From: Sporomusa ovata DSM 2662 | Lineage (GTDB): Bacteria > Bacillota > Negativicutes > Sporomusales > Sporomusaceae | Assembly (NCBI RefSeq): GCF_000445445.1 | Contig: NZ_ASXP01000004.1 | Span: 558,001-622,000 of the forward strand | Reading direction: 5' to 3' | Length of the DNA: 64,000 nucleotides | Program-made: the position numbers and the translations under genes | The notes under the pieces: model-generated | Databases searched by the model: none | Told to the model about the DNA's origin: nothing | The model's input: the letters and a program-made list of their open reading frames with translations, nothing else | Shown here: positions 1 to 7,609 of the stretch, piece by piece | How the letters are laid out: the number at the start of each line of letters is the position of its first letter | Position numbering within the stretch: the first letter of the stretch is position 1

Positions 1-1684
1 TCGGTAGCTATTTCCACTCCTTTAATCTTGGCATTATCAATATTGTAAGTGGGAGGACCGGAATTGATGCCAGAACCCATGTAGTAGATTACATAATTGT
101 CGATATCATTGAAGAATCCTGTCACCTTAGCACCAAATTTATCATTAAATTGCTTTTTCCAACCCACTTCATACGCCATGCCATTTTCTGTATCCAATTG
201 ACCGATAGTCTTTTGCCAATCTGCCAAGGTCCACTCATCTGGAAGCTTATTATACGTTTTGTACTTCATGTAGTTTGAGTTGCTCGCATTGCTGGGTGTG
301 TAATTCATTTGCCACCGGACATAATCAGATACCGTTGGCGGTCTAAACACCCTGCTGGCACTGGCATATACGGCTTCCTGGGGAGTAAGCTGATAGGTCA
401 CATTTAGTTTCGGACTTACTTGCGATTTATCCGAATATTCTTTGGAAGTCAGCAGATTACTTGATTGATACTGGTCGTAACGCACGCCTAAGCCAAGCAG
501 TGTTTTTTTATTTACCTGCCAGTTATCCTGAATAAAGTAGCCGTTCATTTCAGCTTCCAAAGAGCTCGGACTGCTGGTGATTACCTTAAATTTCAACTTA
601 CGGTAGTCGATGCCTGTTGTCAGCATATGATTCCCCAACTGACGGCTTTGCTGCCAGTTGTAGCCGCTGTTGTCAGTTATTAATTTTGGTGTTTCCACTG
701 GTTTTCCCAAATATTTCAGCCAGTCATCCCTGTCCTGTTTGTTCTGATACACTCCCACTTTCCAATTATCATCAGTATAGTTGAGCGAATAATTCTTGGT
801 GTTAAATTCGCGATAACTTCCGTCTAAATACTGGTTACCTGTAGTAGTGGTGGTCGGAGCCATTGGCACTGTCGGATAATTTGAATTCCAACCATTATCA
901 TTATTGGAATCTTGATTATTGCCTACCAATGTTCCTTCTTTCCGGTAACTATCAGTAATGGCAACCGACAACTTCTGCTTGTCGGTAAAGTTATAAGTCA
1001 TATTGAGATTGGTATCATGACTTTCCTTAAAATTATTGCGATAGAAGCCGTCACTTTCTCTTTTATTGGCACTTACTGACCAGGATATTTTTCCATCTTT
1101 ACTGGTTCCCTGGTTACTTATTGAATATTTTCTGTCACCATAACTGCCAACACTGGATTTAAGATAAGTTTTGTTTTCTCCCGGGGTATCAGTTGTCACA
1201 ATATTGATAACCCCGCCCCAGGTACCACCATATTGAGCCGAACTGGCGCCACGGATAATCTCGATTTTCTTGATATTACTTACCGGCAGTGAATCCCATT
1301 CCAAGGCACGCCCCCGATACAGACCCCCTTGATTTTCAATTACATTGCCGTTGATCGCCACAACCAGGCGTTCGTTGGTCATGCCGCGCATACTAACTGT
1401 TGTCCCTGATTGCGGATCTGTGGAAACGACTATACCGGCAACATCTTTTAACAAATCGGTAACACTGTTGATTTGTCCGGCATCAATTTTGTCTTTGACA
1501 TTAAGGGAAGTAACTTTGGTCGTTTCGCCTTCCCCCACAATTTTACTATCTGTCACCACAATAGTTTCCAAAGCGAAATCAGGCGTAGTTTCCTCGGCAT
1601 AAACCATGGGAGAAACTTGTAGTAAAACCGTCAGTGTTAGCAGCAGTAACTTTTTTTTTTTGATTTTCTTAATTTTTTTGTCAT
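1..1684 (-). CDS. TonB-dependent receptor, N-terminal part (runs off the left edge; start out of frame)
   Basis: Outer-membrane TonB-dependent receptor of the CirA/FetA type. Read from the right, a Lys-rich signal peptide (…KKLLLLTLTVLL…VYA) is followed by a TonB-box-like segment (ETIVVTD), a plug with DLLKDVAGIVV, VSMRGMTNERLVV and IEIIRGASSAQYGG, and then barrel strands up to position 1. The C-terminus lies outside the window. The only good start, ATG at 1684 behind GGGAG, is separated from the rest by a run of 11 A on the coding strand (1651-1661). As written, that ATG frame stops after 15 codons, and one more A would restore it. The gene lies 26 bp after the methyltransferase and closes the FmdE operon. 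The substrate is unknown. There is no cobalamin riboswitch, so the cargo may differ from that of the other receptors here. Confidence 0.85.
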
Positions 1685-1710
1685 TATCTCATCTCCCTTT
1701 TGTGCAAAAC

Positions 1711-2541
1711 TTATACTTTCCAGCATAACCAGGCAATCTTGGACTGTACTTTCTCGGATACAAGGCCATCAACCGCTATGCTGCCCAGATAACCGGCAAT
1801 TTTGTCATCAATGTCCCCGGTTACTGGACTTAATTTTGTCATGCGCTTTAATTGATGGCTGTACAGTTCGACGGCTTTATCGAGCGGCCAAACATGGTCA
1901 AACTCATTGTCATAATACGTTATTTCCGGATAGTAGCCTGACAACCACAGTAAATTGATTGCATAGTAGATATTTTTTCCCCAGCGGTGATCAGGGTTTT
2001 TGCCATATACCGCTTGATGCAGCTTATCCCGCAGATTATCTTTCCGCTCGACAAAGCCACTGAGAAAACAAGCGTCTTTACTGGCCCGGCACATCTTTAG
2101 CAGGCTGTCGCTGCTGCTGATACCAGGGCACATGGAAGCAAATACCAGGTCATATTTTTTTTGCCAGCCGCACTCCTCCAGGCTGAGTGTTTCCCATGGC
2201 GATAGTTCAAACAGTACATTATCCAGCTTGTGCTGCCAGGCATTCTCACAGGCATATTCAAGCATTTTGGGAGAAATATCAATCCCGGTTACTTGTTTGG
2301 TTTTTTGGGCAAATTCAACCGAATATTTGCCCGGACCACAGCCAATATCAAGAATTTCTGCGTCAGCAGGCAGCATGTCCCGGCTTGTTAAGAACTCAAT
2401 AACCTGCTGCCGCCGTTGTTCACCCTGTTTATTGCCATGCTGGTTATTAAATTCATCGGCTCGCATATTCCAGAATTGTTGTGTATCTTCTAATTCAGAC
2501 AGATCTTTTTTCCATGCTTCAGTGAAATAATCAATGTTCAT
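1711..2541 (-). CDS. Class I SAM-dependent methyltransferase
   Basis: 276 residues. Motif I (ILDIGCGPGKYS, about 63-74) is the glycine-rich SAM loop of class I methyltransferases, followed by VTGIDISPKMLEYA (acidic residue of motif II) and the motif IV region YDLVFASMCPG. The target cannot be read from the sequence. It sits between an FmdE-like protein (3 bp gap) and a TonB receptor (26 bp gap), so all three are probably one transcript serving the uptake or modification of one metal compound or metallophore; that role is inference. It starts at ATG 2541. No membrane segment or signal peptide is seen, so it should be cytoplasmic. Confidence 0.85.
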   Translation of the reverse strand: MNIDYFTEAWKKDLSELEDTQQFWNMRADEFNNQHGNKQGEQRRQQVIEFLTSRDMLPADAEILDIGCGPGKYSVEFAQKTKQVTGIDISPKMLEYACENAWQHKLDNVLFELSPWETLSLEECGWQKKYDLVFASMCPGISSSDSLLKMCRASKDACFLSGFVERKDNLRDKLHQAVYGKNPDHRWGKNIYYAINLLWLSGYYPEITYYDNEFDHVWPLDKAVELYSHQLKRMTKLSPVTGDIDDKIAGYLGSIAVDGLVSEKVQSKIAWLCWKV

Positions 2542-2544
2542 ACA

Positions 2545-3069
2545 TCACCAGCCCCGGCTATATTCTTCAAAGCAGTCCTGACAAACTTTTTTGCCGTCCT
2601 GAAGTCTGATTTTGTGTTCTGGAGAGCCCTCGCCGCATTGTTCACAAATAATAGTAGTAAATAAGCGGGCTTCTTCCGGGACAGCATACTTTGGTTTTTT
2701 AAATTCAAAAATTTCGCCGGCAGGTGTATTCAGTAAATACTCCTGACGCTCTTTCCTGTCCATTTCCCCCTTAAACGGTTTCAGCACTAACCGGATGCTT
2801 TCGCCGGTAGTTCTGTTAAAGAAGCTATATGCCTGTTTACCGGTGCTCCTGTATAAGAGGTTGCCCTTGCCTATACTGCAACCGGTGATTACCTGAATCG
2901 CATCCACCCCGCAAGCATCATTTTCCGTAACACACACCACCTCTTCATCTTCAGAAAATTTTATCCCCAGTTTTTCAATGGCCGCTTCACAGGCTTTAAA
3001 GCCAATAGCCAGTCCCGGACACTCATGTCCATGAAATTCCACACACTTGTCCCATTGTTGCTTATCCAT
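2545..3069 (-). CDS. FmdE-family protein with C-terminal zinc ribbon
   Basis: 174 residues. The N-terminal FmdE signature HGHECPG is at residues 13-19, and a CxxC…CxxC zinc finger (C142, C145, C163, C166) ends the protein. This is the standard FmdE layout. FmdE proteins were named from a formylmethanofuran dehydrogenase operon and are linked to molybdenum or tungsten metabolism, but their biochemistry is not settled. It is the first gene of the FmdE - methyltransferase - TonB receptor operon. AGGAGG lies about 16 nt before the ATG, which is longer than usual. There is no signal peptide. Confidence 0.85.
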   Translation of the reverse strand: MDKQQWDKCVEFHGHECPGLAIGFKACEAAIEKLGIKFSEDEEVVCVTENDACGVDAIQVITGCSIGKGNLLYRSTGKQAYSFFNRTTGESIRLVLKPFKGEMDRKERQEYLLNTPAGEIFEFKKPKYAVPEEARLFTTIICEQCGEGSPEHKIRLQDGKKVCQDCFEEYSRGW

Positions 3070-3131
3070 AGTAACCTGTTCACTTCCTCCTAAAAATTAG
3101 TTTGCTAACAGTCTATTGGACAACAAAAAAA

Positions 3132-3176
3132 GTATGAAACCATGGGAGCAGTCTTTTGCCCCCCATGGTTTCATAC
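3132..3176 (-). terminator. Intrinsic terminator (long perfect stem)
   Basis: The arms GTATGAAACCATGGG and CCCATGGTTTCATAC pair perfectly over 15 bp. On the minus strand the stem is followed by TTTTTTTG. It isolates the FmdE operon from upstream transcription. Confidence 0.75.
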
Positions 3177-3222
3177 CACATTTTTATCATCTATGCTGTT
3201 ATGCTTGTCGTTTAAAGTTCTA

Positions 3223-3260
3223 ATATGACATCTGTCATATCTGCGAATTTTCAAAATTCG
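3223..3260. promoter_or_regulatory. Two adjacent perfect palindromes
   Basis: ATATGACA-TC-TGTCATAT (3223-3240) has perfect 8-bp arms. Three bases later CGAATTTT-C-AAAATTCG (3244-3260) again has perfect 8-bp arms. They lie in a 370-bp stretch (3070-3441) without a convincing gene. The first looks like a dimeric regulator site; the second could be an operator or a small hairpin. No promoter is evident beside them, and a terminator separates them from the FmdE operon. Confidence 0.35.
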
Positions 3261-3355
3261 CTTTTCTACGTCAAATCTTAGCATTTTTAGGGTGTTTTGT
3301 AAATATATATTTTGTGATTTTTTTCCCTTATCAACAATTTTACTATGTGTGCATA

Positions 3356-3445
3356 CTTCTTCAATCACCAACACCTCATCCCTGCGGATGAAGTTAGCTC
3401 ATCATCCCCCTTGTATTCTTTTCCTTTATTATAGCAAATTGTTAG
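3356..3445 (-). pseudogene. Remnant of a paralogue of the secreted repeat protein at 43401-44213
   Basis: The promoter and leader (3395-3445, with extended -10 TGCTATAAT at 3428-3433) match the region upstream of the gene at 44213 almost base for base. Immediately afterwards comes a piece matching that gene about 33 codons in (coding for LHPQG). About 100 bp are missing between the two parts, so this is the 5' end of a paralogue with an internal deletion. The short frame that continues to 3171 resembles no protein I know, and I do not call it. Confidence 0.5.
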
Positions 3446-4008
3446 CTATATTCCCTGGTTGCACTGATGCGCCTTATCCCAAAATAATCCGCCAGGCCGC
3501 TGTCTATAGCTGCTGCCGCTGTCAACTGTCCTGCACTGCTGGTCAGCAATTGCCGGTCGCTCTCATTAGAAATAAAGGCCACTTCCACCAGCACCGCAGG
3601 ACAGTCCGTTTCTCTAAGCACCTGGAAATTAGCTTCTTTTACGCCTCGATTGGCTGTTCCCAGTTCCTCTACCAGCCGGGCCTGCAGGCAGGCCGCCAGC
3701 TGCTTGCCGCTTACACTGCCCGGATAATGATAAACCTCCGTACCATGGGCAACCGGACTTGCTGCACTGTTAGTGTGAATGCTGATAAACACATCGGCCC
3801 TGTTCGTATTGGCAACTTCCGCCCGGAAAGCCAAATCATCGGTCATAATGTCGCCGCTGCGGGTAAGTAAAAATTCATAACCCTGTTCACAGCATTGCTC
3901 TGGCAGCAGCTTGGCAATTGCCAGCACCACATCGCACTCCTGCACGCCTTCAGCGCAGGCTCCCGGTTCCACCGGCCCGGAATGGCCAGGATCAATCACA
4001 ATTTTCAT
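3442..4008 (-). CDS. N-acetylmuramoyl-L-alanine amidase (Amidase_3), no signal peptide
   Basis: 188 residues covering just one Amidase_3 domain, the zinc amidase that cuts the MurNAc-L-Ala bond of peptidoglycan. Zinc ligands are visible as H9 (DPGH), E24 and H78 (SIHTN), and the catalytic Glu is E142 (VEVAFISN). There is no signal peptide and no cell-wall binding repeat, unusual for an enzyme acting on the wall. It is last in an apparent operon after the C1A peptidase and an unknown protein, with a 32-bp gap upstream. Export could rely on lysis, a holin or a dedicated system; the sequence does not say. Confidence 0.88.
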   Translation of the reverse strand: MKIVIDPGHSGPVEPGACAEGVQECDVVLAIAKLLPEQCCEQGYEFLLTRSGDIMTDDLAFRAEVANTNRADVFISIHTNSAASPVAHGTEVYHYPGSVSGKQLAACLQARLVEELGTANRGVKEANFQVLRETDCPAVLVEVAFISNESDRQLLTSSAGQLTAAAAIDSGLADYFGIRRISATREYS

Positions 4009-4040
4009 AAAAATCCCCCCATTTGTTTTTGGGGCATTTT

Positions 4041-5162
4041 CTACTCTATTTCTGCATTCATGACCATCGCAAGAATCTTATCGGCAATAGCCGCAGCATT
4101 CAAATTCTCATCGGCCAAAACCGGCGAAATTTGCCGCGACACCACTTCCGGATCAAGTGCCACCACCCTGTCATTCAGCCACTGCGTATTTTTGCTAACC
4201 TTGCTGCCCAGTTTGCTTTGGAAGGAGATTCGCTCTTCATACTCCTTTTTTAATGCGGTCGCAACACGCGTTTTATCGACGTAAGTCAGATCATCGGATT
4301 TGAATACCGCCAGCATCACTGTTTTGAGGATGGCATCGCCTTCTGTTTTGTTAGTCATGCCTTTTTCAATCGCCGTATCCATTAAACTGTTATAGTCGTC
4401 AAAATACCGGAAATCATCCCGGTACAAAGCCGCTTCGATCAGGAATAGCATGTAATCGTAACCAGTGAGTGGTTTGGCTGATTGCGAATCCTCGCCGAAC
4501 TGTAGTTGGGAATCTTTCACAAATAATTTTTCTGTTTCAAACTTAGCCGCATCGGCTGCAATAACAGCAAAATAGCCGTTTTGTAAGGATACCCCGCCAA
4601 GACTGTCAGTACCGGAATATTCGTTGTGGAACACCAGATGAATCTCTTTATCCCCGGCATCGAACAAGTCTTGCATCCCGCTAACGGCACTGTCAACGAC
4701 CTTGAGAGTTGTCGACAGCTGACCGATAGTCAACAAAGTGGCAATACTGTTACTCATGCTGAGAAATTCCTGAAAGTAGTCTTTGGTAACATAGGCCAGT
4801 AACGCGGCACTAATGGCTACATTGCCGCCGTGATACGGCACCAGGTTTGTTAGGGAATAATTGAGCTGTACCCCTTTTCCCAGGGAAGCTTCGTCAAGAG
4901 CAAGGGTAAGCGGCCCGGCAATATAGGGTAATTCCTGCGCTGCATTGGAACCAAATTGCAGCTGCACGCTGGAAGAAACCACCGGCACATAGCTGCGGAA
5001 TAATTTACGGTCATTCTTTAAGAACATTTCCGCCAGCCGCAGGCGGAAATAGTGCTGTCCTTCCTTAAACTCAATCGTTTCAATATCAGATGATATGGGA
5101 GTAAACACATAGTGTTTCGCCTCTTTAGCGAACAAATTTTTAAACCAGTCGAGAATACTCAT
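4041..5162 (-). CDS. Protein of unknown function (373 aa)
   Basis: I do not recognise the family. The N-terminus (MSILDWFKNLFAKEAKHYVF) is amphipathic but not a signal peptide, and no transmembrane segment is clear. The composition is that of a soluble alpha/beta protein. It lies between the C1A peptidase (27 bp gap) and the amidase (32 bp gap), so the three are probably co-transcribed and it may be a partner or substrate of one of them. It starts at ATG 5162 behind a GGGGAGG site. Confidence 0.7.
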   Translation of the reverse strand: MSILDWFKNLFAKEAKHYVFTPISSDIETIEFKEGQHYFRLRLAEMFLKNDRKLFRSYVPVVSSSVQLQFGSNAAQELPYIAGPLTLALDEASLGKGVQLNYSLTNLVPYHGGNVAISAALLAYVTKDYFQEFLSMSNSIATLLTIGQLSTTLKVVDSAVSGMQDLFDAGDKEIHLVFHNEYSGTDSLGGVSLQNGYFAVIAADAAKFETEKLFVKDSQLQFGEDSQSAKPLTGYDYMLFLIEAALYRDDFRYFDDYNSLMDTAIEKGMTNKTEGDAILKTVMLAVFKSDDLTYVDKTRVATALKKEYEERISFQSKLGSKVSKNTQWLNDRVVALDPEVVSRQISPVLADENLNAAAIADKILAMVMNAEIE

Positions 5163-5189
5163 TGTTAGACCTCCCCTTCCTGCCCTGTA

Positions 5190-6086
5190 TTAAATACCAA
5201 ACTGATCGGCTTCCAGCCATTCCATATTAAGCAGCGACCAGAAATCACTTGCCAGCTTATTCAGGACATATGCATAAGGCAGCCAGCCATAACCCTGATC
5301 GCCCCAGGTGCTGCCCCAGGAATTGCGGATTAACAGCGCGCCGCAGGTTTCCAGATTATATTTGGTATTTTTGATGATGAGGCCATCATCATACCCTATG
5401 GCAACCACCGCATGTCCCCACTGTGCCTGTTCAATCGCACCGGGGCAGGGAATGCCGCCGGCAACATCTGACTCGGTAAACGAGGGAAAACCGTAGAAGC
5501 CAAACATCGCCGGAATACCGGCAGCCAGATATTTTTTCACACTTGTCAGCACTTCGTCTGTCGATTTATTCTCCCCGGCCGCATCATGGCAAAAATACTG
5601 CAGCGCCTCATAGTTATCCGCCACCGCGTAGACAAAGGAAGTCGGTTCTTTATCAAAGTCCGGAGCCTTTTCGGTATACGGCCAGTACTTTTCCGGCGGC
5701 ACGCCGCACAATGCCAGGGCGCCCATGGTATCGCGGATATAAGACCCTTTGTCACCGGTCACTCCCTGGAGATTCCGCGCATTTTTGTAGATAAACAGCC
5801 GGGAAGCGGCCATATTACGGGAAAATGACCGGTTCTCAAAATATTCGATGATCGCCGCTGCCGCATGGGCGGTGCACGAATTCAGCTCTCCCTGATCCTG
5901 GACAGGCGAGCACCATTGCCGCAGATCGGTCTTCGCCGGCAGGGGGACGTTAGCGGCTAACCCTAGTTTTTGTACAGCTTCCGCCAGCTTAGGATGATCT
6001 TCCGTATAATCGCGCAGATCAGGCAAAGGCGGTAGCCAGCCTGTCCCGGTTTTCCGATTGCTAGACAGTATTGCGTGTTTCTTCAT
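5190..6086 (-). CDS. C1A (papain-family) cysteine peptidase, no signal peptide
   Basis: About 298 residues. The N-terminal GWLPPLPDLRDYTED segment is typical of bacterial C1A peptidases. The active-site pattern is complete: oxyanion Gln and nucleophile in PVQDQGELNSCTA, His in QWGHAVVAIGYDD, Asn in LLIRNSWGSTWGDQGYG. I take ATG 6086 (AAGGTG 7 nt upstream) rather than the ATG 36 bp further out, which has no ribosome binding site. There is no signal peptide, so it is either cytoplasmic or exported in a non-classical way. First gene of the peptidase - unknown - amidase group. Confidence 0.87.
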   Translation of the reverse strand: MKKHAILSSNRKTGTGWLPPLPDLRDYTEDHPKLAEAVQKLGLAANVPLPAKTDLRQWCSPVQDQGELNSCTAHAAAAIIEYFENRSFSRNMAASRLFIYKNARNLQGVTGDKGSYIRDTMGALALCGVPPEKYWPYTEKAPDFDKEPTSFVYAVADNYEALQYFCHDAAGENKSTDEVLTSVKKYLAAGIPAMFGFYGFPSFTESDVAGGIPCPGAIEQAQWGHAVVAIGYDDGLIIKNTKYNLETCGALLIRNSWGSTWGDQGYGWLPYAYVLNKLASDFWSLLNMEWLEADQFGI

Positions 6087-6158
6087 CTCAACACCTTCTT
6101 TCTGATGATTTCGCGGATTCACGCTGAATCCGCAAACCTATAACTGCTGCCAGTAAGT

Positions 6159-6220
6159 TAAAACGGCTCTGCCACAATTCCCTGCCTGAGCAAAAGAAGA
6201 ACTGCGATAGAGCCGTTTTA
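6159..6220 (-). terminator. Intrinsic terminator after the propeller gene
   Basis: TAAAACGGCTCT at 6159-6170 and AGAGCCGTTTTA at 6209-6220 form a perfect 12-bp stem ending in TTTTA on the minus strand. It ends the riboswitch - TonB receptor - propeller transcript. Confidence 0.7.
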
Positions 6221-6245
6221 CTGAGAATGTATCGTTCAAGCTACA

Positions 6246-7505
6246 TTATTTTTTCTCTTCGAGTTTCGCGGCCAATTCGCGGGCCTGACGGGCCAGCCGG
6301 ATATGAGAAGCAAAGGATTTGGCCACATGTGCCGGCCGCGCCGCGCTCGCAGCCGTCAGGGAAGTATCGGGCGCGATGAAGCAGGCCGAATTAATATAAG
6401 GATACCCGGTGCTGCCTGCCAGATTGCTGGTGGTGAAGCTGGTCGGCGTTGAGCCAGTGGTTGTCGGCAGCGAACCGTAGACATCAATGTTATTGCCTTT
6501 GACATACCAGAGCCGGGTTGGCGACGCCTCGGCCTGAATCCCCCAGAAGTAGCCCGGGTCATTGATGCTCACCACTTCTGTCCAATTGGCCGGCGACGAC
6601 AGGTTGGCCACTGTGCTGTGATAAATTTTGCCCACCAGATTGGTATAGCTGTTGTCGTAATAGCCCAGCAGGATATAGGCGTTGCTGCCGTTGGCAATCG
6701 TAATATCGCGGAAATCGCCGCTCATGCCGGACGCCAGCGACACATTGGCAACACTCATATTGTCATTGCTGTCGATGGTAACAATGCTCAGGCAAGTGGC
6801 GGTGTTGTAGCTGCCGGCGTTTTGATACCCACCTACTGCGCAGACATACAGCTTGTTGCCGTACAACTCCAGGGTGAAGGCGTTTTTGCCGACGCGGACA
6901 TAGTTATCATTATATGTTAAGGTGCCGTCAGTTGCATTTATTGCGAATTGTACTACATAACTATCATCATAAGGTGTATAACCGCCGTTGGGATTGCAGG
7001 TATACAGCACATAGAGATAATCGCCATAGACTACCAGCCCTTCACCATGATAATACGCCCCCGTTACTGCCAATTCTGACGGGAAATCATAGCTGGCAGT
7101 TTGGTTATAAGCATTGTTACTCATATCGACAAGCGCAACCTTTGCCAAATCGTAGCCAGTGGCATAAAGATAGTTTCCGGCCGTTGCCACTGTATGCAGG
7201 TTGGCAACGGATGACCAGGTCTGACTTGCCAGCGGACTCGTCCAAGTCCCCTGCGGGGCAATGATCTGGTTGGGTTTTAAATTGGTCGTGCTATAAGTAT
7301 ACTGCCGCAGCACCAGTCGGCTGTTGAGGCCCTGAAAGAAATTGAAAAAGGCGGCGTCGCCGTTTAATAATGATGGGTTTGAAGGGTCATAAATTTTTAT
7401 AACAGCCGTCGTATCCACGCTGGCGCTGCTTCTCTCGCCCACAATAGCGCCGGCCGCGCTGGCGCTATAATCTGAAATGGTGTACGCGAACAAATTTTCA
7501 CTCAT
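6246..7505 (-). CDS. Beta-propeller protein, candidate corrinoid-binding partner of the TonB receptor (BtuG-like)
   Basis: About 419 residues of repeated beta blades (YLYATGYD, YLYVLYTCNPNGG, KLYVCAVGGYQ, RLWYVKGNN), then a basic/acidic C-terminal helix. It is clearly homologous to residues 20-440 of the autotransporter at 30581-37279, e.g. HGEGLV…YTCNPNGG versus HGEGLV…FTCNPQGG, and NYVRVGKN versus DYTRVGKN. It is the second gene after riboswitch-controlled TonB receptor 7610-10621. BtuG, a seven-bladed propeller, binds B12 on the surface of Bacteroides beside BtuB; the same role here is inference. ATG 7505 (GGGAGTGG 7 nt upstream) begins where the homologue's mature part begins, so the signal peptide is missing. 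Confidence 0.75.
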   Translation of the reverse strand: MSENLFAYTISDYSASAAGAIVGERSSASVDTTAVIKIYDPSNPSLLNGDAAFFNFFQGLNSRLVLRQYTYSTTNLKPNQIIAPQGTWTSPLASQTWSSVANLHTVATAGNYLYATGYDLAKVALVDMSNNAYNQTASYDFPSELAVTGAYYHGEGLVVYGDYLYVLYTCNPNGGYTPYDDSYVVQFAINATDGTLTYNDNYVRVGKNAFTLELYGNKLYVCAVGGYQNAGSYNTATCLSIVTIDSNDNMSVANVSLASGMSGDFRDITIANGSNAYILLGYYDNSYTNLVGKIYHSTVANLSSPANWTEVVSINDPGYFWGIQAEASPTRLWYVKGNNIDVYGSLPTTTGSTPTSFTTSNLAGSTGYPYINSACFIAPDTSLTAASAARPAHVAKSFASHIRLARQARELAAKLEEKK

Positions 7506-7609
7506 AATTTTTCCACTCCCATCGTCTATATTTTGACTATTTTCAGCTGATCTTCCCTTGCCTTGCAACCTAGCCCATTGGACTCACCCCCTTTACAAGT
7601 TGCTATGCA

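Noticed and set aside
3171..3374. 67-codon minus-strand frame
   Set aside because: No ribosome binding site and no recognisable sequence, and it runs out of a decayed gene remnant into a terminator. Probably chance.
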